A DNA stretch of 12,859 nucleotides from the NCBI GenBank assembly GCA_002436505.1, contig DJML01000106.1:1-12859 (forward strand). Direction: 5' to 3'. How positions within the stretch are numbered: position 1 is the stretch's first letter; every line of letters starts with the position of its first letter. The notes under the pieces are model-generated. The model was not told where the DNA came from, ran no database searches, and worked only from the letters and a program-made list of their open reading frames with translations. Position numbers and translations under genes: made by a program. The stretch comes from Bacteroidetes bacterium UBA6491 (GTDB lineage: Bacteria > Bacteroidota > Bacteroidia > NS11-12g > UBA9320). This document shows, piece after piece, positions 1 to 7,792 of this stretch.

Positions 1-249
1 TTAAAGTCCAGTATTTCATATGTAAATGATGAAACAGTAACTGTTGAATTCCCTTTTGACCGCTTTTATATGGATGAAAACAAGGCGGAAGATGCCGAGA
101 AAGAGTACAGGTATGCGCAAGCAAGTGAAAGAGTGGAGGCCTATGCATTGGTAATGGTAAGGAATGGTGATGCGGTAATAAGGGATGTACTGATCGGAGG
201 CAGATCCATTGTCGACCTGGTGGACGAAAGAGCAAGAGAGAATAAGTAG
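1..249 (+). CDS. 3' fragment of a hypothetical protein, possibly GDYXXLXY family
   Basis: An open frame runs from the window edge to a TAG stop at 247-249, giving the last 82 residues of a protein whose start lies outside the window. The visible part is rich in charged residues, with a stretch reading VEFPFDRFYMDE, then an acidic/basic helix-like segment, then a strand-like ending around AYALVMVRNGDAVIRDVLI. This resembles the C-terminal part of GDYXXLXY-family periplasmic/membrane proteins of Bacteroidota, which often follow a DUF2157 membrane protein, but the diagnostic GDYxxLxY motif is not in the window. The family assignment is therefore an inference from general resemblance. The gene converges on the TonB-dependent receptor gene, leaving 82 bp between their stops. 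Confidence 0.6.
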   Translation, partial: LKSSISYVNDETVTVEFPFDRFYMDENKAEDAEKEYRYAQASERVEAYALVMVRNGDAVIRDVLIGGRSIVDLVDERARENK

Positions 250-331
250 GAGGCCTGATACAGGTTGAGGTTTCTTTAAAAATTATTGGAACTATTCTCG
301 ATAAGATCAGCTGTTTGAAAAATAAGATGGG

Positions 332-2809
332 TTAGAATGTAATCGCTGTGCGCAACATGTAATTCATAGGTGCCTGAGGATACACGTAGTTGTCAGTGAC
401 ACGAATGCCATTCATTATGTATGGAAATGTATATCCGTTTGCAACATAAGTGTCTCCAAGCAGATTATTTACCATGATGCCAATTTGGATCCCGGTGTTG
501 TTCTTGAAGTTCTTTTGATAATCTGCACGAAAATTTATTACATGAAAGGGGGCAAGAGACCTGTCTTTTGTTCCGGTATTATCCAGATATTGTCTTCCAA
601 CGTATTTGGAATTAATATTGATCCGAATGTTTTGGACTAAAATGTATTCAGCAAAAACTGAGGAGATCAAAGCTGGCGAAAAGGCAATTTGCGTGTTTTC
701 CCATGAATAACTTTCTTTACTGTAATCATCAAAATTATCAATGTATTCTGTAAAGGCAGAAATTCTGTTGTCACTGAGTGCTATATTGCCACCGACGATC
801 AGCTTGTTTGGGATCAGACCACAGGAACCATCTGCTTCTATACCTCTTCTGAAACTTCTTTTCACATTTTGTCTTGTAGCTTCCCCGACGTCATTTATTT
901 CTCCTGTCTGTACAAGTTGGTCCTTGTAAATCATATAAAAAAGATTTGCATTGATCTGAAATTTCGATGTTCTGATACGGTAACCACATTCCATATCAAC
1001 AAGGCTTTCAGGGTTAGGAAGAGAACCTGGAGAAGAATTAATGAAATCATTTCTGACCGGTTCCCGGTTGCTTTTCGCTAAGGTCAGATAGGTAAGTCCA
1101 TTTTGACCAGTTTTGTATGACGTGCCGATCTTAGGATTGAAAAAGACATAATTTTCCTGTCTGTCGGTAATTACACCCGACCTGTCCGGTCCTTTAAATT
1201 CATAAACAACAAATCGCACCTGAAGATCAGCCATTAAGTTCCAATTGCCCTGCAAAGGATCATTATCTAATTTTAGATAAATATTTCCCTGTTGTTTGAG
1301 GGCATTGTTCTTATAGAACCTGTGATTGATCTCCGAGTTGGATGCAAACCGTGACCAGACTACGCCCCCATAATGTAGTCCCCGGTATTGATGCAAACCT
1401 CCTCCCAGCATAACATGAATCCTGCTGGTACGGTGCGAAATGTTGAATATTGTCCCAACGAAATGATTATCAAGCCATAAACGTCGGATAATGTCACTGT
1501 TTTTTACAGTATCGTTGCCAAATATAATGTTATTTAATCCATAATACTTCAAGTTAGAATTGTCAAAATAATTCTCATCGTCATGATACTCTTCATAGTA
1601 CCCTAAACCTCTGGTGTAATTCAATCCAAAATTTAAAATGGTATTAGGCTTTATTTCTCTTGAATAGAACGCCTGGTAGTGGTTCTGATCGTAGTTGTCG
1701 ACCTGGTTATCATAAGTGTAATAGTTGAAACTCTTTGAGTCAGAGCTTAACATGTTATTAGCTACTTCTTGTGATGGCGCCCAGCTATTTATAAATTCAA
1801 TGTCTGTATTTCCGTTCTCGTAATATCTCTGAGGGATTCCAAACCACGCCTGATAGGTTCGTTCATGGCCCCTGATAATATTAAACTTGAACAGGTTCTT
1901 TCCTTTTCTGTATTTCCCGGTGAGATACAAAGAATTAAGATCTGAGGATGCCCTGTCAATATAACCATCAGACTGTATTACAGAATAGCGGCCCTGAAAC
2001 CCCCATCCATTTTTAAGCATTCCGGTGCCGAACTGAATAGAACTTCTTATGCTGTTATAACTTCCATACCCAAGATCAATTCGTGAGAAAGGATTTTCAT
2101 TGACATGATCGGTCTTGATATTGATCGATCCGCCAAAGGCAGCAGAGCCATTGGTTGAGGTTCCAACTCCTCTTTGGATCTGAATGCTTGAAATTGAAGA
2201 AGCCAGATCAGGCATATTTACCCAGTATACACCCTGCGACTCAGCGTCATTATATGGGAACCCATTGATGGTGACGTTTATCCGGGTCGCATCGATCCCG
2301 CGCATTCGCAAACCTGTGTATCCTACGCCTGCACCTGCATCAGAGGTAGAAACTGTTGATGGGGTCTGGCTTATCATAAAGGGGAGATCAAGACCGAAAT
2401 TGACCTTATTCAGCTCTTTTTTAGAGATATTTTGGAAAACAGTCGGTGAACGTTCCTGAGCCCTGGTGCCAATGACAATCGATTCTTCCAGAAGTTCCGG
2501 ATTCTGTTCAAGATAGAACTGATCGAAGATATCAAATGGTATTTTTCTGAGAACTTCAACCGGATCATAAGCAAGATGGAATACGCGCACGGTGTAGAGC
2601 CCATTTTTCAAAGCTTTGAACTCAAACTGCCCATTGGCGTTCGTTATCTGAAAACTTTCGATGGAGTCTGTATGATTGATCACCCGCACTTCTGCGTTAG
2701 AAACAGGATCGGCAGTTATAATATCGGTTACACGACCGGCATAAACTCCCTGTGCCATCACCGTACAGGTAAGGTATGCAAGCTGAAGTAATACAAGAAT
2801 AAATTTCAC
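332..2809 (-). CDS. TonB-dependent outer-membrane receptor, probable thiamin transporter
   Basis: An 825-residue outer-membrane receptor that should import its ligand using TonB/ExbBD energy. Residues 1-19 form a signal peptide (cleavage near VMA|QG). Residues about 22-105 are a CarboxypepD_reg-like domain typical of Bacteroidota receptors. A TonB-box-like segment lies at about 109-117 (ESIVIGTRA). The plug spans roughly 118-235 and includes GLRMRGIDATRINVTINGFPYND and a QRGVGTSTNGSAAFGGSI stretch. The rest is beta barrel ending in a terminal Phe. The start is GTG at 2809-2807: no ATG lies between the upstream riboswitch and the signal peptide. The ligand is inferred from the TPP riboswitch in its leader; riboswitch-controlled TonB-dependent thiamin receptors are known in Bacteroidota. 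No inner-membrane thiamin permease or kinase is adjacent. The receptor class is certain; the thiamin substrate is likely but not shown. Confidence 0.93.
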   Translation of the reverse strand: MKFILVLLQLAYLTCTVMAQGVYAGRVTDIITADPVSNAEVRVINHTDSIESFQITNANGQFEFKALKNGLYTVRVFHLAYDPVEVLRKIPFDIFDQFYLEQNPELLEESIVIGTRAQERSPTVFQNISKKELNKVNFGLDLPFMISQTPSTVSTSDAGAGVGYTGLRMRGIDATRINVTINGFPYNDAESQGVYWVNMPDLASSISSIQIQRGVGTSTNGSAAFGGSINIKTDHVNENPFSRIDLGYGSYNSIRSSIQFGTGMLKNGWGFQGRYSVIQSDGYIDRASSDLNSLYLTGKYRKGKNLFKFNIIRGHERTYQAWFGIPQRYYENGNTDIEFINSWAPSQEVANNMLSSDSKSFNYYTYDNQVDNYDQNHYQAFYSREIKPNTILNFGLNYTRGLGYYEEYHDDENYFDNSNLKYYGLNNIIFGNDTVKNSDIIRRLWLDNHFVGTIFNISHRTSRIHVMLGGGLHQYRGLHYGGVVWSRFASNSEINHRFYKNNALKQQGNIYLKLDNDPLQGNWNLMADLQVRFVVYEFKGPDRSGVITDRQENYVFFNPKIGTSYKTGQNGLTYLTLAKSNREPVRNDFINSSPGSLPNPESLVDMECGYRIRTSKFQINANLFYMIYKDQLVQTGEINDVGEATRQNVKRSFRRGIEADGSCGLIPNKLIVGGNIALSDNRISAFTEYIDNFDDYSKESYSWENTQIAFSPALISSVFAEYILVQNIRININSKYVGRQYLDNTGTKDRSLAPFHVINFRADYQKNFKNNTGIQIGIMVNNLLGDTYVANGYTFPYIMNGIRVTDNYVYPQAPMNYMLRTAITF

Positions 2810-2860
2810 TAACTTGTGCTTTAACGCACTACAAGGGGCGTACAGCGCACATTTACATTT
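2810..2860 (-). promoter_or_regulatory. Riboswitch expression platform next to the GTG start
   Basis: The leader between the aptamer and the start codon has two competing pairings. CGCCCCUU (2840-2833) can pair over 8 positions (one G-U) with AAGGGGUG at the 5' edge of the aptamer (2953-2946). Alternatively its last bases CUU, with UGU/GUGC, can join a hairpin with GCACAAG (2819-2813), ending only three bases before the GTG. The stem GUGC/GCAC (2829-2826 with 2819-2816) is perfect with a 6-nt loop. No U-tract follows, so translational rather than transcriptional control is inferred. Confidence 0.5.
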
Positions 2861-2955
2861 TTCCTACGCCGGTATTATCCGGATCAGGTTCTTGCCAATT
2901 AATTTGACAAAGGGTTTAATCTCAGCCGGTTATTTAAGTAACCAACACCCCTTAA
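2861..2955 (-). ncRNA. TPP (thiamin pyrophosphate) riboswitch aptamer
   Basis: Read on the minus strand, all hallmark elements appear in order. GGGGTG is at 2951-2946. A P3 hairpin with stem GGTTA/TAACC lies at 2943-2928. CTGAGA is at 2925-2920 and ACCC at 2915-2912. A facultative 7-bp stem with a TTAA loop (TTGTCAA/TTGGCAA) follows. Then come AACCTGATCC at 2890-2881, GGATAAT, ACCGGCG and TAGGAA ending near 2861. This is the established THI-box/TPP aptamer. It sits directly upstream of the TonB-dependent receptor and starts just downstream of a predicted transcription start, so it should repress the receptor when thiamin pyrophosphate is abundant. The outer P1 stem looks weak. Confidence 0.96.
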
Positions 2956-2963
2956 GATCAACA

Positions 2964-2993
2964 CAAATTTATATTTTATTTTGAAGATGCAAA
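2964..2993 (-). promoter_or_regulatory. Bacteroidota-type promoter for the riboswitch/receptor transcript
   Basis: On the minus strand, TTTG (2993-2990) is followed after 18 bp by TAAATTTG (2971-2964). This fits the Bacteroidota primary sigma-factor consensus TTTG/TTG-N17-23-TAnnTTTG. The predicted start is about 2957-2960, a few bases before the riboswitch. The -33 element lies just upstream of the threonine dehydrogenase stop and the -7 element just beyond it, so the receptor has its own promoter and need not depend on readthrough from that gene. Confidence 0.75.
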
Positions 2994-3932
2994 GGATTTC
3001 AGATTTTGAAGCATGGTGCTTACCATTCGCTCAATGTCATAATCTGGTTTCCAGTTCCAGTGTGCTCGCGCTTCTTTATCATCAATGCTCTGAGGCCATG
3101 ATTCAGCGATCAGTTGTCTTTTGTCAGGTTCATAAGCAATTTCGAAAGACGGAATATGCCTTGTGATCTCTGATGCAAGGTCTTCCGGACCGAAAGAAAA
3201 TCCGGCGATGTTATATGAAGATCTGATCTTTATAAAATCAGCAGGTGCTTCTGTAATGTCAATAGTTGCTTTTATAGCATCATCCATGTACATCATCGGC
3301 AGGACAGTACCTTTATTAAGAAAACTGGTATACCTCCCTTTATCAAGTGCCTGATGAAATATGTCCACGGCGTAGTCTGTAGTTCCTCCCCCTGGTTTGG
3401 CTTTCCAGCCGATAAGCCCTGGATATCTTATGCTTCTTACGTCAAGGCCCCACCGGTTGTAGTAATATTCACAGTAACGCTCACCAGTCAATTTGCTGAT
3501 GCCATAGATCGTGTTGGGATCCATGACGCAGTTTTGAGGCGTATTTGTTTTAGGCGTACCCGGTCCAAACACCGCTATTGAACTAGGCCAGAAGATCCTT
3601 TTAACTTTATATTCGAGACAAATGTCAAAAACTTTAAACAATCCATCCATATTAAGCTCCCATCCCTTTTTAGGATGTTCTTCGGCAGTTGCAGAGAGCA
3701 TGGCTGCCAGATGGTAAACAATGGTAGGTTTGTATTTGCTGAAAATAGCCGTCAGGGAAGAGTCGTTCAGTACATCTACAATTTCAAAAGGACCTTCCTC
3801 GGCCATTGAACCACTAACCGGCTTTATGTCGCTTGCAATTACTCTAGATCCGCCATAAATATTACGGAGTGTACTAACAAGGTCAGTTCCTACCTGACCA
3901 GCTGATCCTAATACCAATATTGTTTCTGACAT
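2976..3932 (-). CDS. NAD-dependent L-threonine 3-dehydrogenase, SDR (epimerase-like) type
   Basis: A 318-residue extended short-chain dehydrogenase. It carries the NAD-binding GSAGQVG motif (G9, G12, G15), an acidic residue at the end of strand 2 (D35), and the catalytic triad residues S118 with Y143-x3-K147 (YGISK). The stretch YPGLIGWKAKPGGGTTDYA (170-188) and LPMMYMDDAI are hallmarks of the UDP-galactose-epimerase-like L-threonine dehydrogenases described from Flavobacterium, rather than sugar epimerases. The expected reaction is oxidation of L-threonine to 2-amino-3-ketobutyrate in the cytoplasm, feeding glycine and acetyl-CoA formation with Kbl, which is not in this window. The gene begins 24 bp after the upstream glycosyltransferase stop and no promoter is evident between them, so co-transcription is likely. 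The length is normal for the family. A related sugar-nucleotide epimerase is the main alternative, but the GGGTTDYA motif argues against it. Confidence 0.88.
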   Translation of the reverse strand: MSETILVLGSAGQVGTDLVSTLRNIYGGSRVIASDIKPVSGSMAEEGPFEIVDVLNDSSLTAIFSKYKPTIVYHLAAMLSATAEEHPKKGWELNMDGLFKVFDICLEYKVKRIFWPSSIAVFGPGTPKTNTPQNCVMDPNTIYGISKLTGERYCEYYYNRWGLDVRSIRYPGLIGWKAKPGGGTTDYAVDIFHQALDKGRYTSFLNKGTVLPMMYMDDAIKATIDITEAPADFIKIRSSYNIAGFSFGPEDLASEITRHIPSFEIAYEPDKRQLIAESWPQSIDDKEARAHWNWKPDYDIERMVSTMLQNLKSFASSK

Positions 3933-3956
3933 TCTACTTTAAATAGTGCTTCGAAA

Positions 3957-5060
3957 TTACATTTTTTGCTGCAATACCATTTGATAGATTTCAAATGTCA
4001 TATCGCATGTTCTTTCAGTACTAAATGATCGGACTTTCTCCCTGGCGCCTGCCACAATCCTTTTCTTATATCCTTCGTCGGTAATGACCTTGCGAATTCC
4101 TTTTGCAAGGCCTTCGGAATCAGCGATCCCTGCAAGGTAACCTGAATCATTGTGGGAAATGATTTCAGGGATACCTCCTGCATTTGTGCTTACTATCGGT
4201 ATGTTGTGGGCCATTGCATCCAGTAATGATGTCCCCAGGCCTTCTGTTTTTGAGGTGAAAAGGAATAAATCAACATCTGGCCAAAGTTCATGCATATCAT
4301 TTCGAAACCCTGTGAAAATTACATTCTGAACTTGCTTTTCTTTTGCGTAGTCCATGATCTCCTTTCGCATAGGACCATCACCGATAATGACAAAGACTTT
4401 GTCTTTGTCCTGTTTAAAAATATTAGCCGTATCAATAAATGTGAAGTAGTCTTTCTGGTCTGCAAGAGCGGCAACATTGGCAATGATCATGGTGTTCGAA
4501 GGAAGGTCAAATTCGCTGCGTAATTTTCCTCCTAATCCGCCGGTAATGCTTTTCATGTCAATGCCTGAATACACTGTTTTTAATGCTATATTTTTATTAT
4601 GGATAGATGGTGTAATGATATCTTTAATGGTCTCAGACACACAAAGTATGGCTTTGATCGACCGGTGATTGTATTTCCACCTGGAGAACCAACTTTTTCC
4701 AATTGGGAAATCAACGCGTCGGCTCAAAACAACCGGGACCTTGTGATCGAAAACAAAGGCAGAGAGCACTGCTCCTGCATGCGCATGAGCATCATGGCAA
4801 TGGATAATGTCAATCTTATTTTGTTTAGAAATACGCGCAATTTTTCTTGCCAGGGCAAGGTCTATGCCGCCTGATTTCTTATAACCAATAATGTTCCAGT
4901 TGTTCTTTGCGCAGAATTCAGACAATTTGCTGCCGAAGGGGGAAATAATCCACTGCTCCACATTTTTATTGGAAAGTTCCTTTACAAGGTATGCGACCTG
5001 CTGTTCACCTCCTCTCCAGGTGAGGGGTGATGATATATGGAGGATACGGATCGCTGGCAC
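3957..5060 (-). CDS. GT4-family glycosyltransferase (GT-B fold)
   Basis: A 367-residue retaining glycosyltransferase. The N-terminal GT4-like acceptor domain (about 1-175) has WRGGEQQ at 15-21 and IIHCHDAHAH at 85-94. The C-terminal Glycos_transf_1 domain (about 185-355) contains VIIGDGP (224-230), TGFRNDM (250-256) and the nucleotide-sugar site SKTEGLGTSLLDAMA (270-284). The family EX7E motif appears here as E273-x7-D281; the Asp form is common in this subgroup. No signal peptide or membrane segment is seen, so it acts at the cytoplasmic side of the envelope, probably in a glycan or glycolipid pathway; donor and acceptor cannot be told. The start is GTG at 5060-5058, and no in-frame ATG lies upstream nearby. 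It precedes the threonine dehydrogenase gene by 24 bp. No strong promoter is visible upstream; the best fit near 5064-5071 lacks the TA. Confidence 0.9.
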   Translation of the reverse strand: MPAIRILHISSPLTWRGGEQQVAYLVKELSNKNVEQWIISPFGSKLSEFCAKNNWNIIGYKKSGGIDLALARKIARISKQNKIDIIHCHDAHAHAGAVLSAFVFDHKVPVVLSRRVDFPIGKSWFSRWKYNHRSIKAILCVSETIKDIITPSIHNKNIALKTVYSGIDMKSITGGLGGKLRSEFDLPSNTMIIANVAALADQKDYFTFIDTANIFKQDKDKVFVIIGDGPMRKEIMDYAKEKQVQNVIFTGFRNDMHELWPDVDLFLFTSKTEGLGTSLLDAMAHNIPIVSTNAGGIPEIISHNDSGYLAGIADSEGLAKGIRKVITDEGYKKRIVAGAREKVRSFSTERTCDMTFEIYQMVLQQKM

Positions 5061-5134
5061 GACACAAATTTCGATAAATAATATTATGTATCTAATTTAT
5101 ATGTGGAGCACTTATCTGTTCAATTAACCAAAGG

Positions 5135-5164
5135 TTGTCCAAACCTCTGAAAATTCTACCTTTG
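5135..5164 (+). promoter_or_regulatory. Near-consensus Bacteroidota promoter upstream of anmK
   Basis: TTG (5135-5137), a spacer of exactly 19 bp, and TACCTTTG (5157-5164) match TTG-N19-TAnnTTTG. The predicted start is about 5168-5171, which gives anmK an unusually long leader of about 150 nt. The leader contains a perfect 6-bp hairpin AAACAC-ATT-GTGTTT at 5200-5214 and no in-frame start before 5323. Confidence 0.7.
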
Positions 5165-5322
5165 CTGGTATCGGATCAGGTTAAATTCAGAAGCCAGGAA
5201 AACACATTGTGTTTGTCAGGCAATTCTATTTATGATATAGCAAAAGCATAGTAAGTCATGACAGAAGAAGGGATTAACAGGTCCATAAGCTAAAACTGAA
5301 AACAAGGATTGATTAGAAAGAT

Positions 5323-6423
5323 ATGAGAACATTTAAAGTAGTAGGAGTGATGTCAGGAACGTCGATGGACGGCCTGGATATCGCCCATTGCGATTTGACC
5401 CTGAAAGAAGACGGGAGATGGGATTATGAGATCAATAAAGCCATCACAGTATCATACAACGAGACCTGGCGAGTGCGTTTGTCGAAATTAAGGAACCAGA
5501 GTGCTCTGGTGTTTTATAAAACTGACAGATACTTTGGTCAATACATTGGTCAGATAATCAATGATTTTTTAGAAGAGAATGATCTTTCAGCGGATCTCAT
5601 TTCATCTCACGGACATACTATTTTTCATCAACCAGAGAAAAACATATCCGTTCAGGTAGGCAACGGACAGGCAATAACGGCTGTTACAGGAATACCTGCT
5701 GTCACTGATTTCAGATATCAGGATGTGGTTAAGAATGGGGAAGGGGCTCCTGTTTCAGGTATAGGTGACGAACTATTGTTCAAAGAGTTTGATATGTGCC
5801 TGAATTTAGGCGGATTTGCCAATATCTCTACTTCTGTGAATGGCGTAAGGCTGGCATATGATATATGCCCGGTAAACATTTTGCTGAACAGGATGGCGCG
5901 TGAGTTTGGACAGGAATACGATCAGGATGGCAAGATCGCAGAAAGCGGCAGAATTGATTATGATCTGTTATCGTTGCTTAACGATATTGAATTTTACAGT
6001 ATAGAACCTCCTAAATCTCTTGGGAGAGAATGGATCAACAAGAATCTTTGGTACCATGTCAGAGAAAGCAGGATAAGCAAAGAAGATAAAATGAAAACCC
6101 TTGTTGATCACATGGCAGAGCAAATAGGAAATAACATCGAAAAACTTTCCGATGGGGATGCCTCTCTTAAGCGCGTTTTTGTGACCGGTGGCGGAGCTTT
6201 TAACAATACACTCATTGATCATCTGCGAACACATACAGATGCTGAAATAATAATACCAGACGAAAATATCGTCAAATTTAAAGAGGCACTGATCTTTGCA
6301 CTTATGGGGCTGTTGAGGGTTAATAACAAAGAAAATATCTGGTCGTCAATGACCGGTGCTGACTCTGATTCTATTGGCGGACACCTTGCCGGTGATTTTA
6401 CCGGCCTGATCAATGCACAATAA
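5323..6423 (+). CDS. anmK: Anhydro-N-acetylmuramic acid kinase
   Basis: A 366-residue cytoplasmic kinase of the ASKHA fold. It uses ATP to cleave and phosphorylate 1,6-anhydro-N-acetylmuramic acid to MurNAc-6-phosphate in cell-wall recycling. Diagnostic motifs are MSGTSMDGLD (10-19), SSHGHTIFHQP (94-104), VTDFRYQDV with GEGAPV (127-144), LNLGGFANIS (160-169), AYDICPVN (178-185, aligning with YDTGPxN of proteobacterial enzymes) and VTGGGAFNN near residue 290. Length is normal for AnmK. The start ATG at 5323 immediately precedes the conserved N-terminal strand. A strong promoter lies upstream. The downstream dehydrogenase begins 86 bp after the stop and has its own possible -7 element. The MurQ etherase that would complete recycling is not in the window. 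Confidence 0.95.
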   Translation: MRTFKVVGVMSGTSMDGLDIAHCDLTLKEDGRWDYEINKAITVSYNETWRVRLSKLRNQSALVFYKTDRYFGQYIGQIINDFLEENDLSADLISSHGHTIFHQPEKNISVQVGNGQAITAVTGIPAVTDFRYQDVVKNGEGAPVSGIGDELLFKEFDMCLNLGGFANISTSVNGVRLAYDICPVNILLNRMAREFGQEYDQDGKIAESGRIDYDLLSLLNDIEFYSIEPPKSLGREWINKNLWYHVRESRISKEDKMKTLVDHMAEQIGNNIEKLSDGDASLKRVFVTGGGAFNNTLIDHLRTHTDAEIIIPDENIVKFKEALIFALMGLLRVNNKENIWSSMTGADSDSIGGHLAGDFTGLINAQ

Positions 6424-6451
6424 AGTTTCAGAAAATGTTACAGATTGACCT

Positions 6452-6459
6452 TACTTTTG
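6452..6459 (+). promoter_or_regulatory. Possible -7 promoter element before the amino-acid dehydrogenase
   Basis: TACTTTTG fits the TAnnTTTG consensus in the 86-bp gap between anmK and the dehydrogenase. The -33 region is poor: the closest match is TTTC at 6426-6429, with a spacer of about 22 bp. It could be a secondary promoter that adds to readthrough from anmK. Confidence 0.4.
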
Positions 6460-6509
6460 TGGGCACTTGATAGATTTGGGAATAAAATCAAATTAATTAT
6501 ATCCTGGTT

Positions 6510-7766
6510 ATGATACAATCAGATCACAATCAATTAATGGAATCACTATTAAAAAGTTTTGAAGACAAAGAACCAGAATTGGTCTTTGAATGGAACGATC
6601 CTGAGACCGAAGCTAAAGGCTGGATCGTCATTAATTCCTTGCGGGGCGGATCAGCCGGTGGGGGTACAAGGATGAGAAAAGGCCTTACAAAGAGAGAAGT
6701 GGTTTCACTGGCAAAGACCATGGAGGTTAAATTTACGATCAGTGGTCCCCCGATCGGTGGAGCAAAATCGGGGATAGACTTCGATCCGGCTGACCCGCGA
6801 AAAAGAGGTGTTCTGAAAAGATGGTATGCTGCTGCACTTCCCTTGCTAAAATATTACTATGGAACCGGTGGAGATATGAATGTGGACGAAATACATGAGG
6901 TTATTCCGATCACTACTTCACTGGGGCTGCTGCATCCGCAGGAAGGCACGGTAAACGGTCATTTGAAAGAGTACAGTCAACAAGAAAAGTCTCAGGCTAT
7001 AAGCAGACTTCAGGACGGGGTGTCTTTGCCGATAACAGAGGTAAAATTCAGCCCTGATGTTAAAAGATGGTACACTATTGCCGATATGATCACGGGTTGG
7101 GGAGTTGAAGAAGCGGTCAGGCATTATTATGCGTTGTGGGGCGGAACCATGAATCACAAAAGAGCCATTATTCAAGGATGGGGGAACGTTGCTGCCGCAG
7201 CTGCTTTTTATCTGGCAAAGAATAATGTACTTGTAACCGGGATCATTGACAAAGATGGCGGTTTGATCAAAGAAGAAGGGTTCACTTTTGAAGAGATCCG
7301 TGAACTTTTCCTTAACAGAGACGGCAACAAGATCAAGGCAGATAATCTGCTTTCCTTTGAAGAGATAAATGATAAAATTTGGGATCTTGGTGCTGAGATA
7401 TTTATCCCGGGAGCAGGTTCCCGGCTGGTCACTCAGGAACAAATGGAGCGTCTGGTAAAAGGCGGGATAGAGGTGATCAGTTGTGGTGCCAACGTTCCTT
7501 TTGCAGATGAGGAGATCTTTATGGGTCCTATCAGCAGATATGCTGATGAGCACACCGCAGTGATCCCTGACTTTATAGCTAATTGCGGGATGGCACGGGC
7601 ATTCAGTTACCTTATGAGCAAGGATGCCAAAGTGACTGATTTTGAAATACTCATAGATGTCTCGGACACTATTGAACGAAGTTTGATTAAGGTCCATCAA
7701 TTCAATGTGAAATCTACAGGCATTAGTAAAAAAGCCCTTGAATTGAGTTTAAGAACACTAGTGTAA
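6510..7766 (+). CDS. Glu/Leu/Phe/Val dehydrogenase family protein
   Basis: A 418-residue amino-acid dehydrogenase that should interconvert an L-amino acid and its 2-oxo acid with NAD(P), releasing or fixing ammonia. The dimerization/substrate domain has GGSAGGGTRM (46-55), substrate lysine K74 and catalytic K86 in PIGGAKSG. Their 12-residue spacing equals that of glutamate dehydrogenases. The catalytic Asp is in GGDMNVDE (D122). The Rossmann domain carries GWGNVA (223-228), with Ala in place of the usual last Gly, and an acidic residue at the end of strand 2 (D247), which suggests NAD use. An extra-looking polar segment lies at about 143-180. The specificity (Glu versus branched-chain) cannot be read from sequence alone, so no gene symbol is given. 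The protease gene begins 26 bp after the stop, probably in the same transcript. Confidence 0.9.
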   Translation: MIQSDHNQLMESLLKSFEDKEPELVFEWNDPETEAKGWIVINSLRGGSAGGGTRMRKGLTKREVVSLAKTMEVKFTISGPPIGGAKSGIDFDPADPRKRGVLKRWYAAALPLLKYYYGTGGDMNVDEIHEVIPITTSLGLLHPQEGTVNGHLKEYSQQEKSQAISRLQDGVSLPITEVKFSPDVKRWYTIADMITGWGVEEAVRHYYALWGGTMNHKRAIIQGWGNVAAAAAFYLAKNNVLVTGIIDKDGGLIKEEGFTFEEIRELFLNRDGNKIKADNLLSFEEINDKIWDLGAEIFIPGAGSRLVTQEQMERLVKGGIEVISCGANVPFADEEIFMGPISRYADEHTAVIPDFIANCGMARAFSYLMSKDAKVTDFEILIDVSDTIERSLIKVHQFNVKSTGISKKALELSLRTLV

Positions 7767-7792
7767 CTGGCTCACATTTCACTTAAGGGGGT

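Noticed and set aside
250..331. Terminator between the convergent partial gene and the receptor gene
   Set aside because: Only a short CCTG-ATA-CAGG hairpin with weak G-U extension and no clean U-run is visible, too weak to call.
3957..5060. Loss of the second Glu in the GT4 EX7E motif as evidence of an inactive glycosyltransferase
   Set aside because: Asp at this position (EGLGTSLLDA) is common among active-looking GT4 members, so it is not a convincing defect.
6918..7700. A 260-codon minus-strand open frame opposite the amino-acid dehydrogenase
   Set aside because: It is antisense to a gene with clear catalytic motifs and its translation shows no recognisable domain; it is a by-product of codon use.
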